Below are positions 1 through 8,984 of a stretch of 64,000 bases of DNA, piece after piece. The first letter of the stretch is position 1; every line of letters starts with the position of its first letter. Made by a program: the position numbers and the translations under genes. Under the pieces are notes generated by a model. It was not told where the DNA came from and made no database searches. It was given only the letters and a program-made list of their open reading frames with translations. The stretch lies in assembly GCF_001590905.1 (NCBI RefSeq), contig NZ_BCTT01000016.1, forward strand, positions 35,307 through 99,306, given 5' to 3'. The stretch is from Serratia grimesii NBRC 13537 (GTDB taxonomy: Bacteria; Pseudomonadota; Gammaproteobacteria; Enterobacterales; Enterobacteriaceae).

Positions 1-184
1 CAGCAATACCCTTTACATCGCCACGTGCTACCGCCTGAGCCAGCACCACATTACTGCGCCCGTTGAACGGGGTAATATCCTGATTCATCTGTTGTCCCTT
101 AGCCATAATCAGCAAACCGGCGATCGCGATCAGCGCCAGCATGGCAATAATCACCGTATGCCATGCCCGCCGCCTGTCAGGCAT
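1..184 (-). CDS. phlB: PhlB-like accessory protein of phospholipase A, 3' end outside window
   Basis: Only the first 61 codons are in the window. The ATG overlaps the phlA stop by 8 bp, so the two are translationally coupled. Residues 1-6 are basic (MPDRRR) and residues 9-26 form one hydrophobic segment, which suggests a membrane anchor or uncleaved signal. The part after it ends in a stretch like the start of an ankyrin-type repeat (VLAQAVARGDVKGIA). In Serratia the gene after phlA encodes the small accessory protein PhlB; the name rests on position, overlap and this N-terminus. The rest of the gene is needed to confirm it. Confidence 0.7.
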   Translation of the reverse strand, partial: MPDRRRAWHTVIIAMLALIAIAGLLIMAKGQQMNQDITPFNGRSNVVLAQAVARGDVKGIA

Positions 185-1139
185 TGGCTTTGGTCTCCCA
201 TGGCTTTTGCTCCGCCATCGAACTGATTACCTTATCAATACCGTGCGCCGTCAGACTGCGATCGACATGTTTGCTCGGCCGCCAGTCGTCAATACCGCTC
301 AACGTGTCGTTATTGGCCAGCGTGATTTTATGCCCGATGGCGTCTGGAATTAACGAAGTGGATTCCTGTGCACCGGTCAGCATGTCATATTGTTCGCTGT
401 ACCGACGAATCCCACCCGCTTGCGCATCCTGTTTTGCTGCCGCAGGATCAATCCCCATACGGTTCAATGTGTAATCAGAAACCCCCGCAGCATTGAAAGT
501 AACCGCCACCGTGCCAGTCGCCAGTGCTGCCGTTGCCGCCAAGCCCCCACCCAGCGAATGGCCGGCGATCACCAAAGCATCACCGAAGGCCGCTTTGGCA
601 CCTTTAGCGACCGCGACAGCCTGATTGTACTGCACATCATCATACCCCGTCGCCTGACGGACATTGCTCAACCAGTCGCGCATGTCATTGGTGCCCGCGA
701 AGGCCAGCACGTACTGTTGATTATCACTGTAGATCCCGGCCTGAAAACCCGATGCTGTGTCATGCAGGCTGGCAGGATCAATACCTGCGCCGAGCAAGGC
801 GCTGTCGCTCAATCGACTGAACCCATCAACACCCTGGCTATTGGTGCTGTAAACGTCTTTGGCCAACAGCGCTAACGTGTAATCCCCTTGTTGCGATTGC
901 TGACCGCGCGTCACACCCGAATGCGCAGCAACCGGTGCAGTTGCCGACATGTCGCTCACCAGCGTATTCAGCAGGTTCTGTGCATTTACAGTGTGCGACG
1001 ACAGTGTAGCCGTGGGGGCGTTTACAGACGTAGGTTCAACAGGCTGGGGGGAGTTCAGCGGTTCCTGCACCGCACGCGTTAGTGGAGGCTGAATGGCCGA
1101 AGGACTGACCGCAGAGGTAAAGCTCAAAGACATACTCAT
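177..1139 (-). CDS. phlA: Secreted phospholipase A1 PhlA
   Basis: 320 residues, about the length of Serratia PhlA. It is a class 3 lipase-fold protein with the nucleophile elbow GHSLGG (Ser about 195) and an upstream FAGTND motif that fits the oxyanion-hole region. The first ~80 residues are Ser/Thr/Pro/Ala-rich and lack a cleavable signal peptide, which fits the known export of PhlA by the flagellar type III route and not by Sec. The enzyme releases fatty acids from phospholipids outside the cell. phlB follows with an 8-bp overlap. The start at the ATG at 1137-1139 is preceded by AGGAG. Family identity is secure; the export route is family knowledge. Confidence 0.9.
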   Translation of the reverse strand: MSMSLSFTSAVSPSAIQPPLTRAVQEPLNSPQPVEPTSVNAPTATLSSHTVNAQNLLNTLVSDMSATAPVAAHSGVTRGQQSQQGDYTLALLAKDVYSTNSQGVDGFSRLSDSALLGAGIDPASLHDTASGFQAGIYSDNQQYVLAFAGTNDMRDWLSNVRQATGYDDVQYNQAVAVAKGAKAAFGDALVIAGHSLGGGLAATAALATGTVAVTFNAAGVSDYTLNRMGIDPAAAKQDAQAGGIRRYSEQYDMLTGAQESTSLIPDAIGHKITLANNDTLSGIDDWRPSKHVDRSLTAHGIDKVISSMAEQKPWETKANA

Positions 1140-1287
1140 GCCGACTCCTTGTCGATAGACTGATTAATTAGCACATCTAATGTGTGCTGTTGTAGCTATC
1201 GGCAGGTCGGAGCAGTTCTGTAATGCAGGCGGCTATCTTTGCAAAGAATGTGATCCGGATTCACTTTCTGTCCGGTTAGGCAATGAA

Positions 1288-1312
1288 ATAAAAAAAGGGA
1301 GCCGAGGCTCCC
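1288..1312 (-). terminator. Rho-independent terminator of grcA
   Basis: On the minus strand a hairpin with arms GGGAGCC/GGCTCCC and a 2-nt loop is followed by a long T run. It lies 19 bp past the grcA stop and separates grcA from phlA transcription. Confidence 0.85.
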
Positions 1313-1330
1313 TTGTTAATAACACAGTAA

Positions 1331-1714
1331 TTACAGGCTTTCTGTAAAGGTACGTGTAATCACGTCACGCTGCTGTTCTGGCGTCAACGAGTTGAAACGC
1401 ACTGCATAGCCGGACACACGAATGGTCAATTGCGGATATTTTTCTGGGTGCTTCACCGCATCTTCCAGCGTCTCACGGCGCAGTACGTTCACGTTCAGGT
1501 GCTGACCACCTTCAACACGCACGGTAGATTGCATTTCCAGCGGTACTTCACGGTACTCGATCTGGCCCAGTTCGCTGACCGGTACAACTTGGTCTTCTGT
1601 ATAGTTTGCTTTAGCGCAAACACAGCGAGCTTCTGATGTTTCATCGTCCAGCAGCCAGAAAGAGTTCACCAGCGCCTGGTCGTTTGCTTTAGTAATTTGA
1701 ATACCAGTAATCAT
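1331..1714 (-). CDS. grcA: Autonomous glycyl radical cofactor GrcA (YfiD)
   Basis: 127 residues, the normal family length. It substitutes for the C-terminal glycyl-radical domain of oxygen-damaged pyruvate formate-lyase. The radical loop RVSGYAVRF near the C-terminus carries the radical glycine, Gly102. The start chosen is the ATG at 1714, because GGAGG sits 8 bp upstream; a TTG six codons further up would place this ribosome site inside the gene. It is transcribed away from ung. The 340-bp upstream gap holds two FNR-like sites, as expected for an oxygen-limited gene. Confidence 0.95.
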   Translation of the reverse strand: MITGIQITKANDQALVNSFWLLDDETSEARCVCAKANYTEDQVVPVSELGQIEYREVPLEMQSTVRVEGGQHLNVNVLRRETLEDAVKHPEKYPQLTIRVSGYAVRFNSLTPEQQRDVITRTFTESL

Positions 1715-1801
1715 TTTGTTGCCTCCGTACAAGGGCGAAAAATTCTACGTCGAAAAAATCCAATGTTGGTTTCGGCCATTTGGTAAAACCATTGTTGTCT
1801 T

Positions 1802-1903
1802 GTTGTTCTGTATACCAGTCTGGCCAGGGCAATTCTTTGATTAAAGTCAATTTTCACGGGGTACCCACACAGCGCAAAGGGGCAAGTTTATGTTTTATGT
1901 CAA
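1802..1903 (-). promoter_or_regulatory. grcA promoter with two FNR-like sites 53 bp apart
   Basis: Proximal site TTGATTAAAGTCAA at 1837-1850 differs from the FNR consensus TTGAT-N4-ATCAA at one base. On the minus strand TATACA (1809-1814) is a suitable -10, putting the start near 1802 and the site near -41.5, a class II position. A weaker site at 1890-1903 (7 of 10 consensus bases) is centred exactly 53 bp further upstream. From memory, E. coli yfiD has FNR sites at -40.5 and -93.5, the same spacing. The rest of the 1733-2058 gap shows only AT-rich DNA. Confidence 0.7.
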
Positions 1904-2058
1904 TTTTCCCCATAAAGTGCATAGCAATTATTTTTGTAAATTTTCAAAAATATTTGTATTCGCAACGATAACGTAAACATAAAAGCGGGTTTCACTGCGT
2001 GAAGCTAAACGGTAAGCTATGCCCAGTGAATTGTTAACGAAAACAAAGGAGAGCGTTT

Positions 2059-2742
2059 ATGTCCACCTCCCTCACCTGGCATGACGTCATCGGCAAGGAG
2101 AAAGAGCAGCCCTATTTTCATGAAACGCTTGCCTTTGTTGCCGCTGAACGCCAGGCTGGTAAGACCATTTACCCACCGCAAAAAGACGTGTTCAACGCGT
2201 TCCGTTTTACCGAACTGGCGGACGTGAAGGTGGTGATTCTCGGTCAGGATCCTTATCACGGTCCGAACCAGGCCCACGGTTTATCGTTCTCCGTGCTGCC
2301 CGGCGTCCCTGCTCCCCCGTCGTTGGTTAATATGTATAAAGAGCTGGCGACGGATATCCCTGGTTTTGAACGCCCTAACCACGGTTGCCTGCAAAGCTGG
2401 GCAGAACAGGGTGTGCTGCTGCTGAATACGGTATTAACCGTGGAAGGCGGCCAGGCACACTCCCACGCCAAGCTTGGCTGGGAAACCTTTACCGACAGAG
2501 TGATCGCTGCGCTAAACGAAAACCGCGAAGGCGTGGTATTCCTGCTGTGGGGTGCGCATGCTCAGAAGAAAGGCAACTTTATCGATCGTAACCGCCACCA
2601 CGTGTTGAAAGCGCCGCACCCTTCGCCGCTCTCCGCCCATCGCGGCTTCCTCGGTTGCCACCATTTCTCGCAAACCAACCAATTGTTGGAGCAACAGGGA
2701 CTAAAACCTATCGACTGGATGCCTCGACTACCACAGACATAG
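2059..2742 (+). CDS. ung: Uracil-DNA glycosylase
   Basis: 227 residues, family 1 UDG. It removes uracil from DNA as the first step of base-excision repair. The water-activating motif GQDPYH carries Asp64 and the minor-groove loop HPSPLSAHR carries His187, matching the E. coli numbering. AAAGGAGAG lies just before the ATG. Diverges from grcA, converges on grpE, with a shared terminator at 2759-2782. In E. coli its right-hand neighbour is yfiF; here it is grpE. Confidence 0.97.
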   Translation: MSTSLTWHDVIGKEKEQPYFHETLAFVAAERQAGKTIYPPQKDVFNAFRFTELADVKVVILGQDPYHGPNQAHGLSFSVLPGVPAPPSLVNMYKELATDIPGFERPNHGCLQSWAEQGVLLLNTVLTVEGGQAHSHAKLGWETFTDRVIAALNENREGVVFLLWGAHAQKKGNFIDRNRHHVLKAPHPSPLSAHRGFLGCHHFSQTNQLLEQQGLKPIDWMPRLPQT

Positions 2743-2756
2743 CACCAGACGCAAAA

Positions 2757-2782
2757 AAGGCACCCGAGGGTGCCTTTTCTTT
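2757..2782. terminator. Bidirectional terminator between ung and grpE
   Basis: Hairpin GGCACCC-GA-GGGTGCC flanked by an A run on the left and a T run on the right, so it can end both convergent transcripts. Confidence 0.85.
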
Positions 2783-2794
2783 ACTTAATTTCGC

Positions 2795-3367
2795 TTAAGC
2801 CTTGGCTTTGGAAACTGCAACCATCGCTGGGCGCAACAGGCGGCCATTCAGCGTATAGCCTTTCTGCATCACCATCATGACATGGTTCGGCTGGTGATCG
2901 GCGGATTCCATCAGGCTCATCGCCTGGTGCACATCCGGGTTGAACGGCACGTTAATGTCGCCAACGATTTCGATCCCGTACTTACGCACAACGTCCTGCA
3001 GGGACTTCAGCGTCAGTTCGATACCTTCAATCATTGCTGTCAATTCCGGATTGTTTTTATCCGCCATTTCCAACGCGCGTTCCAGGTTATCAAGCACCGG
3101 CAACAGATCGCCAGAGAATTTCTCCAGCGCAAATTTGTGCGCTTTTTCGATATCCAGTTCAGTACGGCGACGGACATTTTCCATCTCCGCTTTGGCACGC
3201 AGCAGGCTGTCGCGTTCATGCTGCTGAGATTCGGCCAGTTGAGCTTCCAGCTCAGCAATGCGCTCATCCCGCAGATCGACGCCCTCAGCCGCTTCCGGCA
3301 GGGCTTCCTGCTGTTCCATTTCTTCCGAGACTTGCTCGTTTGGCGTCTTCTGTTCTTTACTACTCAT
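2795..3367 (-). CDS. grpE: Nucleotide exchange factor GrpE
   Basis: 190 residues; drives ADP release from DnaK in the DnaK-DnaJ-GrpE chaperone system. An acidic, Glu/Gln-rich N-terminus is followed by a long helix (about residues 35-90) and the C-terminal beta domain, ending with the family pattern around [14 protein letters not shown]. It diverges from nadK, as in other Enterobacterales, and has a clear heat-shock promoter upstream. Confidence 0.97.
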   Translation of the reverse strand: MSSKEQKTPNEQVSEEMEQQEALPEAAEGVDLRDERIAELEAQLAESQQHERDSLLRAKAEMENVRRRTELDIEKAHKFALEKFSGDLLPVLDNLERALEMADKNNPELTAMIEGIELTLKSLQDVVRKYGIEIVGDINVPFNPDVHQAMSLMESADHQPNHVMMVMQKGYTLNGRLLRPAMVAVSKAKA

Positions 3368-3410
3368 GAATATCTCCGCGTTTTAGCATTAATCTCGCAA
3401 CTTGGCTTAT

Positions 3411-3437
3411 TATGGGGATCAAAACCGGGGTTTCAAG
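3411..3437 (-). promoter_or_regulatory. Sigma-32 heat-shock promoter of grpE
   Basis: On the minus strand CTTGAAA (3437-3431), a 13-bp spacer and CCCCATA (3417-3411) match the sigma-32 -35 and -10 consensus almost exactly. It sits 44 bp before the grpE start codon. Confidence 0.9.
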
Positions 3438-3491
3438 TCAACCGGTCACAATGTGGGGCATAAACTGGTCCCGGTGAGGAAAATCACAACA

Positions 3492-4370
3492 ATGAATAAA
3501 AAATTCGCCTGTATTGGCATTGTTGGCCACCCGCGTCACCCTTCGGCGCTGGCAACGCATGAGATGTTATTTCACTGGTTGGTCGCCCGAGGCTATTCAG
3601 TGATGGTTGAACGGCAGATTGCCCAGGATTTAGGGTTGAAAGACGCCGTAACCGGTAGCTTGGCAGAGATTGGCCAAAAGGCCGATTTGGCCGTAGTCGT
3701 TGGCGGCGACGGCAATATGCTTGGCGCTGCGCGCGTGTTGGCCCGTTACGACATTAAAGTGATCGGTGTTAACCGCGGCAATCTCGGTTTCCTCACCGAT
3801 CTAGACCCCGATAACGCATTACAGCAACTGGCCGACGTGTTAGAAGGCGAGTACATCGATGAACAGCGCTTCCTGCTGGAAACCATCGTGCACAAAGAGA
3901 ACCAACAGTGCCGCATCAGTACCGCTATCAATGAAGTGGTATTGCACCCTGGTAAAGTGGCGCACATGATTGAGTTCGAAGTGTATATCGACGATCGCTT
4001 CGCCTTCTCACAACGCTCTGACGGCCTGATAATCGCTACCCCGACCGGTTCGACCGCCTACTCTCTTTCCGCCGGTGGGCCGATCCTGACGCCATCGCTG
4101 GAAGCCATTGCACTGGTGCCTATGTTCCCGCACACCCTTTCAGCCCGCCCGTTGGTGATCAACGGCAACAGCACCATTCGGCTGAAGTTTTCGCAGATTG
4201 GTAGCGATCTGGAAATCAGCTGCGACAGCCAAATCGCGCTACCTATCCAGGAAGGCGAAGAGGTTTTGATACGCCGTAGTGATTTCCATTTGAATCTTAT
4301 TCACCCAAAGGACTACAGCTATTTCAATACCTTAAGTACCAAGCTGGGCTGGTCAAAAAAATTATTCTAA
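3492..4370 (+). CDS. nadK: NAD kinase
   Basis: 292 residues, equal to E. coli NadK. Phosphorylates NAD to NADP with ATP. The diagnostic GGDGN motif is at about residues 71-75 and the conserved [16 protein letters not shown] stretch lies in the C-terminal domain. The start at 3492 ([17 protein letters not shown]) matches the family; an in-frame extension to 3402 overlaps the grpE promoter and is unlikely. GAGGA lies at 3476-3480. Followed after 86 bp by recN, which has its own SOS promoter. Confidence 0.97.
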   Translation: MNKKFACIGIVGHPRHPSALATHEMLFHWLVARGYSVMVERQIAQDLGLKDAVTGSLAEIGQKADLAVVVGGDGNMLGAARVLARYDIKVIGVNRGNLGFLTDLDPDNALQQLADVLEGEYIDEQRFLLETIVHKENQQCRISTAINEVVLHPGKVAHMIEFEVYIDDRFAFSQRSDGLIIATPTGSTAYSLSAGGPILTPSLEAIALVPMFPHTLSARPLVINGNSTIRLKFSQIGSDLEISCDSQIALPIQEGEEVLIRRSDFHLNLIHPKDYSYFNTLSTKLGWSKKLF

Positions 4371-4386
4371 AAACTGCGCCAGCCCC

Positions 4387-4428
4387 TTTACTGTATATAA
4401 AACCAGTTTATACTGTATGAAACTACAG
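4387..4428 (+). promoter_or_regulatory. recN SOS promoter with two LexA boxes
   Basis: CTGTATATAAAACCAG at 4391-4406 and CTGTATGAAACTACAG at 4413-4428 both fit the CTGT-N8-ACAG LexA pattern (the first ends CCAG). A -10 like TATACT lies at 4409-4414 between and overlapping the boxes, with TTTACT at 4387-4392 as a possible -35. E. coli recN is likewise controlled by more than one LexA box. Confidence 0.88.
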
Positions 4429-4456
4429 TTATGTGTTTATACACAGGAAGGTTCCC

Positions 4457-6118
4457 ATGCTGGCGCAATTGACCATCAGCAATTTTGCTATCGTTCGTGA
4501 GTTGGAAATAGATTTTCAACCGGGTATGACGGCGATTACCGGTGAAACCGGCGCCGGTAAATCGATCGCTATCGACGCTCTGGGGTTATGCCTCGGTAAC
4601 CGTGCCGACGGTAATGTCGTTCGCTTGGGAGCCGCCCGTGCCGATATCTGTGCTCGCTTTTCGCTGGCAGACACCCCGTCTGCGCGCCAATGGTTAGAGC
4701 AAAATCAATTAGACGACAGCAATGAGTGCCTGCTGCGCCGGGTGATCAACGCAGATGGCCGCTCACGCGGTTTTATCAATGGCACTGCTGTACCGCTTTC
4801 GCAGTTGCGTGAGCTCGGCCAGCGGCTGATTCAAATCCACGGCCAGCATGCCCACCAGTTGTTGCTCAAGCCAGAGCACCAAAAACAACTGCTCGACGCT
4901 TATGCAGACGAACCCGCTCTACTGACGCAAATGCAACAAGCTTACCAGCGCTGGCACCAAAGCTGCCGCGAACTGGCTCACCATCAGCAGCAATCCATTG
5001 AGCGCGACGCGCGCAAACAGCTACTGCAATATCAATTAAAAGAGCTGAACGAGTTTGCGCCTCAGGCTGGCGAATTTGAACAAATCGACACTGAGTTCAA
5101 ACGCCTGGCCAATAGTGGCCAGTTATTGACGATCAGCCAACAAACCTTGCAATTGTTGGCTGATGACGAAGAAAACAACATGCTAAGCCAGCTTTATACC
5201 GCTAAGCATCTGCTGGTTGAGCTGATCGGCATGGATGAGAAACTCAGTGGCCTGCTGGATATGCTGGAAGAGGCGTCAATCCAAATCAGTGAAGCCAGCG
5301 ATGAACTGCGCCATTATGCCGACCGCATGGATTTGGATCCCAACCGCCTGCAAGAACTCGAGCAGCGCCTGTCGCGGCAAATTAACCTGGCGCGTAAACA
5401 CCATGTCGCGCCAGAAGAACTGCCGCAGTTGCACCAGCAAATGCTGGATGAACAACAGTTGCTGTCACAACAAGAAAACGACCACGAACACCTGACCGAG
5501 GCGGTTACGCTGCATCATCAGCAAGCGCTGTTGTTGGCAGAGCAACTGCATCAGAAACGCCAGCATTATGCCGCTGAGTTGACCACGTTGATTACCGACA
5601 GCATGCAGGCACTCTCCATGCCGCATGGTAAATTCAATATCGACGTACGCTTCGAACCGCAATATTTGAGTGCGGAAGGCGCGACCCGCACCGAGTTTTG
5701 TGTGTCCACCAACCCGGGCCAACCGCTACAGGCATTGGCGAAGGTTGCCTCTGGCGGCGAATTGTCCCGTATCGCGCTGGCGATCCAGGTGATTACCGCC
5801 CGCAAAATGGAAACACCAGCACTGATTTTCGACGAAGTGGACGTCGGTATCAGTGGCCCAACTGCCGCCATTGTTGGCCGCCTGCTTCGCCAATTAGGCG
5901 AATCCACACAAGTTATGTGCGTCACTCACCTGCCGCAAGTCGCGGGCTGTGGGCATCAACATCTGTTCGTCAGTAAACAGACCGACGGCACAGAAACCGA
6001 AACACAGATGTCGCCATTGGATAAACGAGCTCGTTTGCAAGAGTTGGCACGCCTTCTTGGTGGTAGTGAAGTCACTCGGAACACGCTGGCAAATGCAAAA
6101 GAACTGCTTGCTGCATAA
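4457..6118 (+). CDS. recN: DNA repair protein RecN
   Basis: 553 residues, the same as E. coli. SMC-like ATPase acting in double-strand break repair. Walker A GETGAGKS at residues 29-36, long coiled-coil arms in the middle (about 150-370), and the C-terminal ABC half with [15 protein letters not shown] and [18 protein letters not shown] precedes the ATG at 4457; a start 24 bp upstream would fall before this ribosome site. SOS-controlled, see the LexA boxes. Confidence 0.97.
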   Translation: MLAQLTISNFAIVRELEIDFQPGMTAITGETGAGKSIAIDALGLCLGNRADGNVVRLGAARADICARFSLADTPSARQWLEQNQLDDSNECLLRRVINADGRSRGFINGTAVPLSQLRELGQRLIQIHGQHAHQLLLKPEHQKQLLDAYADEPALLTQMQQAYQRWHQSCRELAHHQQQSIERDARKQLLQYQLKELNEFAPQAGEFEQIDTEFKRLANSGQLLTISQQTLQLLADDEENNMLSQLYTAKHLLVELIGMDEKLSGLLDMLEEASIQISEASDELRHYADRMDLDPNRLQELEQRLSRQINLARKHHVAPEELPQLHQQMLDEQQLLSQQENDHEHLTEAVTLHHQQALLLAEQLHQKRQHYAAELTTLITDSMQALSMPHGKFNIDVRFEPQYLSAEGATRTEFCVSTNPGQPLQALAKVASGGELSRIALAIQVITARKMETPALIFDEVDVGISGPTAAIVGRLLRQLGESTQVMCVTHLPQVAGCGHQHLFVSKQTDGTETETQMSPLDKRARLQELARLLGGSEVTRNTLANAKELLAA

Positions 6119-6143
6119 AAAAGCTCAACTTTTTTACTTTCCT

Positions 6144-6180
6144 GAGGTCTGACTTTGGCGCTGTTTGCCCGACAGACCTC
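6144..6180. repeat. 8-bp inverted repeat after recN
   Basis: GAGGTCTG at 6144-6151 and CAGACCTC at 6173-6180 are perfect inverted arms around 21 nt. No T run follows, so it is not a standard terminator; it abuts the ERIC array. Weak A-run/T-run hairpin at 6117-6135 may help end recN. Confidence 0.5.
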
Positions 6181-6534
6181 AAGCTGTAGCCAGGCCACAA
6201 TTAAGACCCTCCGGGAAACTTCGTCAACTCAGCGATTGGGATGAACAAAGGTGCCAATACGGCTTCAACTTGAAGGATGACGGGTATACCCAATAGATTT
6301 CAAGTTGTAGCAAGGCGGCAACCAAGGGATTCCCCGGGAGCTTAGTCTCCTCAGTAACAGGGATAAACGAAGGCTGCCAATACGGCTTCAATTTGAAGGA
6401 TGACGGGTATACCCAATAGATTTCAAGTTGTAGCAAGGCGGCAACCAAGGGAATCCCCGGGAGCTTAGTTAACTAAGTGACTGGGGTGAACGAGGGCAGC
6501 CAACACAGCTACAACTTGAAAGATGAAGGGTATA
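6181..6534. repeat. Tandem array of three ERIC repeats
   Basis: Two well-matched copies (6285-6407 and 6408-6534) begin TATACCCAATAGATTTCAAG and end in GATGA(C/A)GGGTATA with a repeat distance of exactly 123 bp; a third, degenerate copy (about 6181-6284) precedes them. The last copy contains the ERIC core, with left arm GGGAATCCCCGGGAGCTTAG and right arm TAAGTGACTGGGGTGAACG, very near the ERIC2 primer sequence. The array fills the gap between recN and bamE. Confidence 0.85.
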
Positions 6535-6600
6535 AGGGTTTCCAACAGCAGCAAGGTCTATTATCATCGGCATCCTATGCCCTAAAGGAATGTGATTACT

Positions 6601-6939
6601 ATGCGCTGTAAAACGCTGACTGCCGCCGCTGTAGTTCTTGTGATGCTGACTGCAGGCTGTTCTACCTTTGAGAAGGTGGTTTACCGGCCTGACATCAACC
6701 AAGGGAACTACCTGACGTCAACCGACGTAGCTAAAATTCAGAAAGGTATGACCCAGCAACAGGTCGCGTACACATTGGGCACCCCAATGCTGCAAGACCC
6801 GTTCGGTACTCAGACGTGGTTCTATGTATTCCGTCAGCAACCAGGCCATGAAGATATCACTCAGCAAACCCTGACGTTGACCTTCAACAGCGCTGGCGTG
6901 TTGACCGATATTCAGAACAAACCTGCGCTGACCAAATAA
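6601..6939 (+). CDS. bamE: Outer-membrane assembly lipoprotein BamE
   Basis: 112 residues. Lipoprotein subunit of the BAM complex that inserts beta-barrel proteins into the outer membrane. Signal peptide with lipobox LTAGC, Cys20. Family hallmarks [13 protein letters not shown] and GMTQQQV are intact. The start at 6601 is supported by AAAGGAA just upstream and by the known MRCKTLT N-terminus; an ATG three codons earlier (6592) is inside the ribosome site. The upstream region consists of ERIC repeats. Confidence 0.97.
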   Translation: MRCKTLTAAAVVLVMLTAGCSTFEKVVYRPDINQGNYLTSTDVAKIQKGMTQQQVAYTLGTPMLQDPFGTQTWFYVFRQQPGHEDITQQTLTLTFNSAGVLTDIQNKPALTK

Positions 6940-7036
6940 TCAGCGAAGGAATTATCGTCCGGCCCATGAGGGATACGTCACGTTCTTCATGACAGTAACA
7001 GGCTGCAACTCGGAAGGTAAAATTCTGATAAAAAAC

Positions 7037-7061
7037 AAGGCGCATTCAGCGCCTTATTTTT
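7037..7061. terminator. Bidirectional terminator between bamE and rnfH
   Basis: Hairpin AAGGCGC-ATTCA-GCGCCTT with T runs on both sides. It overlaps the rnfH stop codon by a few bases. Confidence 0.8.
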
Positions 7062-7338
7062 TTGCCTTTTCTGCCCGTTGCCGGCGCAGTTCTTTAGGAT
7101 CGGCAATCAAGGGGCGGTAAATTTCCACCCGGTCGCCATCGTTGAGTACATCACCCAACTTGGCCGGTCGGCTATAGATGCCCACCTTGTTACTTTGCAG
7201 GTCAATGTCACTACGCAGTTCAAGCAGACCAGAGGCCACAATTGCCTGTTCAACACTGCTGCCTTCGGCCAGCGTGACTTTGCGCAGATACTGACGTTCC
7301 GGCAGGGCGTAAACCACCTCAACCCGTATATCTGACAC
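7054..7338 (-). CDS. rnfH: RnfH family protein
   Basis: 94 residues, ubiquitin/ThiS-like beta-grasp fold of unknown molecular role; named for linkage to rnf genes elsewhere. The N-terminal half reads [15 protein letters not shown] and the C-terminus is basic ([11 protein letters not shown]). Start overlaps the 3' end of ratA by 20 bp, so the pair is one transcript. The same order (ratA-rnfH, divergent from smpB) occurs in E. coli. Confidence 0.93.
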   Translation of the reverse strand: MSDIRVEVVYALPERQYLRKVTLAEGSSVEQAIVASGLLELRSDIDLQSNKVGIYSRPAKLGDVLNDGDRVEIYRPLIADPKELRRQRAEKAKK

Positions 7339-7765
7339 TGTAAACCTCTTTTGCCCGCTGGGTGAATGCTTGCACCATGTTGCCGGCCAGTTCTTTAAAC
7401 ACCTTTCCGAACGCCAACTCGATCAGTTTGTTGGTAAATTCGAAATCCAGGTGCAGCTCAACCTTGCAGGCTTCCGGACTGAGCGGCGTAAAATGCCAGC
7501 CCCCCATCAGCTTACGGAAGGGACCATCCACCAGTTGCATATTGATGCTCTGGTTATCCAGCAGCGTATTACGCGTAGTAAACGTTTTGCTGATACCGGC
7601 TTTGGCAACATCTACTGCGGCGGTCATTTCATTGTTGGACGCGTCAATCACCCGGCTACCGGTGCAACCTGGCAGAAAATCGGGATAAGAATGAACATCG
7701 TTAACCAACTGATACATCTGCTCAGCGCTGAACGGCACCAACGCAGACCGACTGATCTGGGGCAT
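7319..7765 (-). CDS. ratA: RatA, START-domain protein (ribosome association/ubiquinone-binding family)
   Basis: 148 residues. Member of the SRPBCC/Coq10-like family; E. coli RatA was reported as a toxin that blocks 70S formation, while relatives bind ubiquinone, so function is debated. Conserved [20 protein letters not shown] and [19 protein letters not shown] stretches are present. The start MPQISRS at 7765 has AGGAAAT upstream; the 18-codon upstream extension lacks support. Co-transcribed with rnfH. Confidence 0.9.
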   Translation of the reverse strand: MPQISRSALVPFSAEQMYQLVNDVHSYPDFLPGCTGSRVIDASNNEMTAAVDVAKAGISKTFTTRNTLLDNQSINMQLVDGPFRKLMGGWHFTPLSPEACKVELHLDFEFTNKLIELAFGKVFKELAGNMVQAFTQRAKEVYSVRYTG

Positions 7766-7911
7766 AACATTTCCTGTGAGACACAAAACATACAAATCAT
7801 ACCATTTATCTATCAGCAAACAAAAAATCTGCTATGCAACGAAGGGGCCAAAAATGCGAAAAATTGCGCAGGTGCTGAGCGGTAAAGGATTTCTTTCGCT
7901 CGCGCATCCAG

Positions 7912-7917
7912 TATAAT
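7912..7917 (+). promoter_or_regulatory. Consensus -10 box very close to the smpB start
   Basis: A perfect TATAAT ends 9 bp before the smpB ATG. If used, the transcript would begin within a few bases of the start codon, giving almost no leader; no Shine-Dalgarno is visible there. The -35 is poor. Confidence 0.45.
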
Positions 7918-7926
7918 GAACACACT

Positions 7927-8409
7927 ATGACAAAGAAAAAAGCACACAAACCCGGTTCTGCCACCATTGCGCAAAACAAGCGAGCACGTTTCGAATACTT
8001 CATTGAAGAAGAAATCGAAGCGGGCCTGTCCCTGCAAGGGTGGGAAGTAAAATCGCTGCGTGCCGGCAAAGCCAACCTCAGCGACAGCTACGTGACATTC
8101 CGCGATGGTGAAGCCTATCTGTTTGGCGCCACTATCACGCCCCTTAGCGTGGCTTCGTCGCATGTGGTTTGCGATCCGATACGTACCCGTAAACTGCTGT
8201 TGAACAAACGCGAGCTGGATTCCTTATTCGGCCGTGTTAACCGCGAAGGCTATACCGTGGTTGCCTTGTCCATGTATTGGAAAAATGCCTGGGTCAAAGT
8301 CAAAATCGGCGTAGCCAAAGGCAAGAAAGAACACGATAAGCGCGATGACATCAAAGATCGTGAATGGCAGACGGCGAAAGCCCGTATCATGAAGCACGCA
8401 AACCGATAA
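7927..8409 (+). CDS. smpB: SsrA-binding protein SmpB
   Basis: 160 residues, the usual length. Binds the tRNA-like domain of tmRNA and brings it to stalled ribosomes for trans-translation. Conserved N-terminal [21 protein letters not shown], the [19 protein letters not shown] barrel segment and a basic C-terminal tail ([22 protein letters not shown] with usual spacing) are present. ssrA follows 49 bp downstream. No Shine-Dalgarno is obvious. Confidence 0.97.
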   Translation: MTKKKAHKPGSATIAQNKRARFEYFIEEEIEAGLSLQGWEVKSLRAGKANLSDSYVTFRDGEAYLFGATITPLSVASSHVVCDPIRTRKLLLNKRELDSLFGRVNREGYTVVALSMYWKNAWVKVKIGVAKGKKEHDKRDDIKDREWQTAKARIMKHANR

Positions 8410-8438
8410 GCCTCTGGCTTAACGGGCTAAACTTCTGG

Positions 8439-8444
8439 TATACT
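8439..8444 (+). promoter_or_regulatory. ssrA -10 box
   Basis: TATACT lies 15 bp before the first base of tmRNA, with TTAACG around 8419 as a weak -35. Confidence 0.5.
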
Positions 8445-8458
8445 GCACAAAGTTACTT

Positions 8459-8822
8459 GGGGCTGATTCTGGATTCGACGGGATTTGCGAAGCCCTAGGA
8501 GCATGCCGAGGGGCGGTTGGCCTCGTAAAAAGCCGCAAAAAAATAGTCGCAAACGACGAAAACTACGCCCTAGCAGCTTAATACCCTGCTAAGAGCCCTC
8601 TCTCCCTAGCCTCCGCTCTTAGGACGGGGATCAAGAGAGGTCAAACCCAAAAGAGATCGCGTGGATGTCCTGCCTGGGGCTGAAGCGTTAAATCCAATCA
8701 GGCTAGTTTGTTAGTGGCGTGTCCATCCGCAGCTGACCGGCGAATGTAAAGATTGGACTAAGCATGTAGTGCCGACGGTGTAGTAATTTCGGACGGGGGT
8801 TCAAATCCCCCCAGCTCCACCA
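8459..8822 (+). ncRNA. ssrA: Transfer-messenger RNA (tmRNA)
   Basis: 364 nt including the CCA end. 5' GGGGCTGATTCTGGATTCGA and 3' GTTCAAATCC...AGCTCCACCA form the alanine tRNA-like domain. The tag reading frame at 8549-8581 encodes ANDENYALAA followed by TAA, identical to the E. coli tag. The internal pseudoknot regions closely match the enterobacterial sequence. Together with adjacent smpB it rescues stalled ribosomes. Its 3' end is a well-known integration site, and an integrase remnant lies downstream. Confidence 0.98.
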
Positions 8823-8870
8823 AATAGGTCACCGGTGACCCCAGATAGATCTGGTGACAATAACGGAAAA

Positions 8871-8898
8871 GCCCGCAATTCACGTTGCGGGCTTTTTT
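8871..8898 (+). terminator. ssrA terminator
   Basis: GCCCGCAA/TTGCGGGC hairpin with a 6-nt loop followed by a T run. Confidence 0.88.
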
Positions 8899-8984
8899 GT
8901 ATCTGTAGCAATCCGAAAATACACAGCTAAATCAGTGAGTTATTGGTATACGTTTAGGTATACCAATTATGGAAGCCCCTCCGC

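Noticed and set aside
1249..1265. TGTGA...TCACT dyad upstream of phlA as a CRP site
   Set aside because: Spacer is 7 instead of 6 bp and the centre is a plain TCCGGA palindrome; not convincing.
6224..6448. Minus-strand 74-codon open frame with an internal protein repeat (LQLEIYWVYPSSFKLKPYW twice)
   Set aside because: It is generated by the tandem ERIC units; no ribosome site or family.
6181..6534. Tandem repeats considered as a CRISPR array
   Set aside because: Units are 123 bp, contiguous without spacers, and match ERIC.
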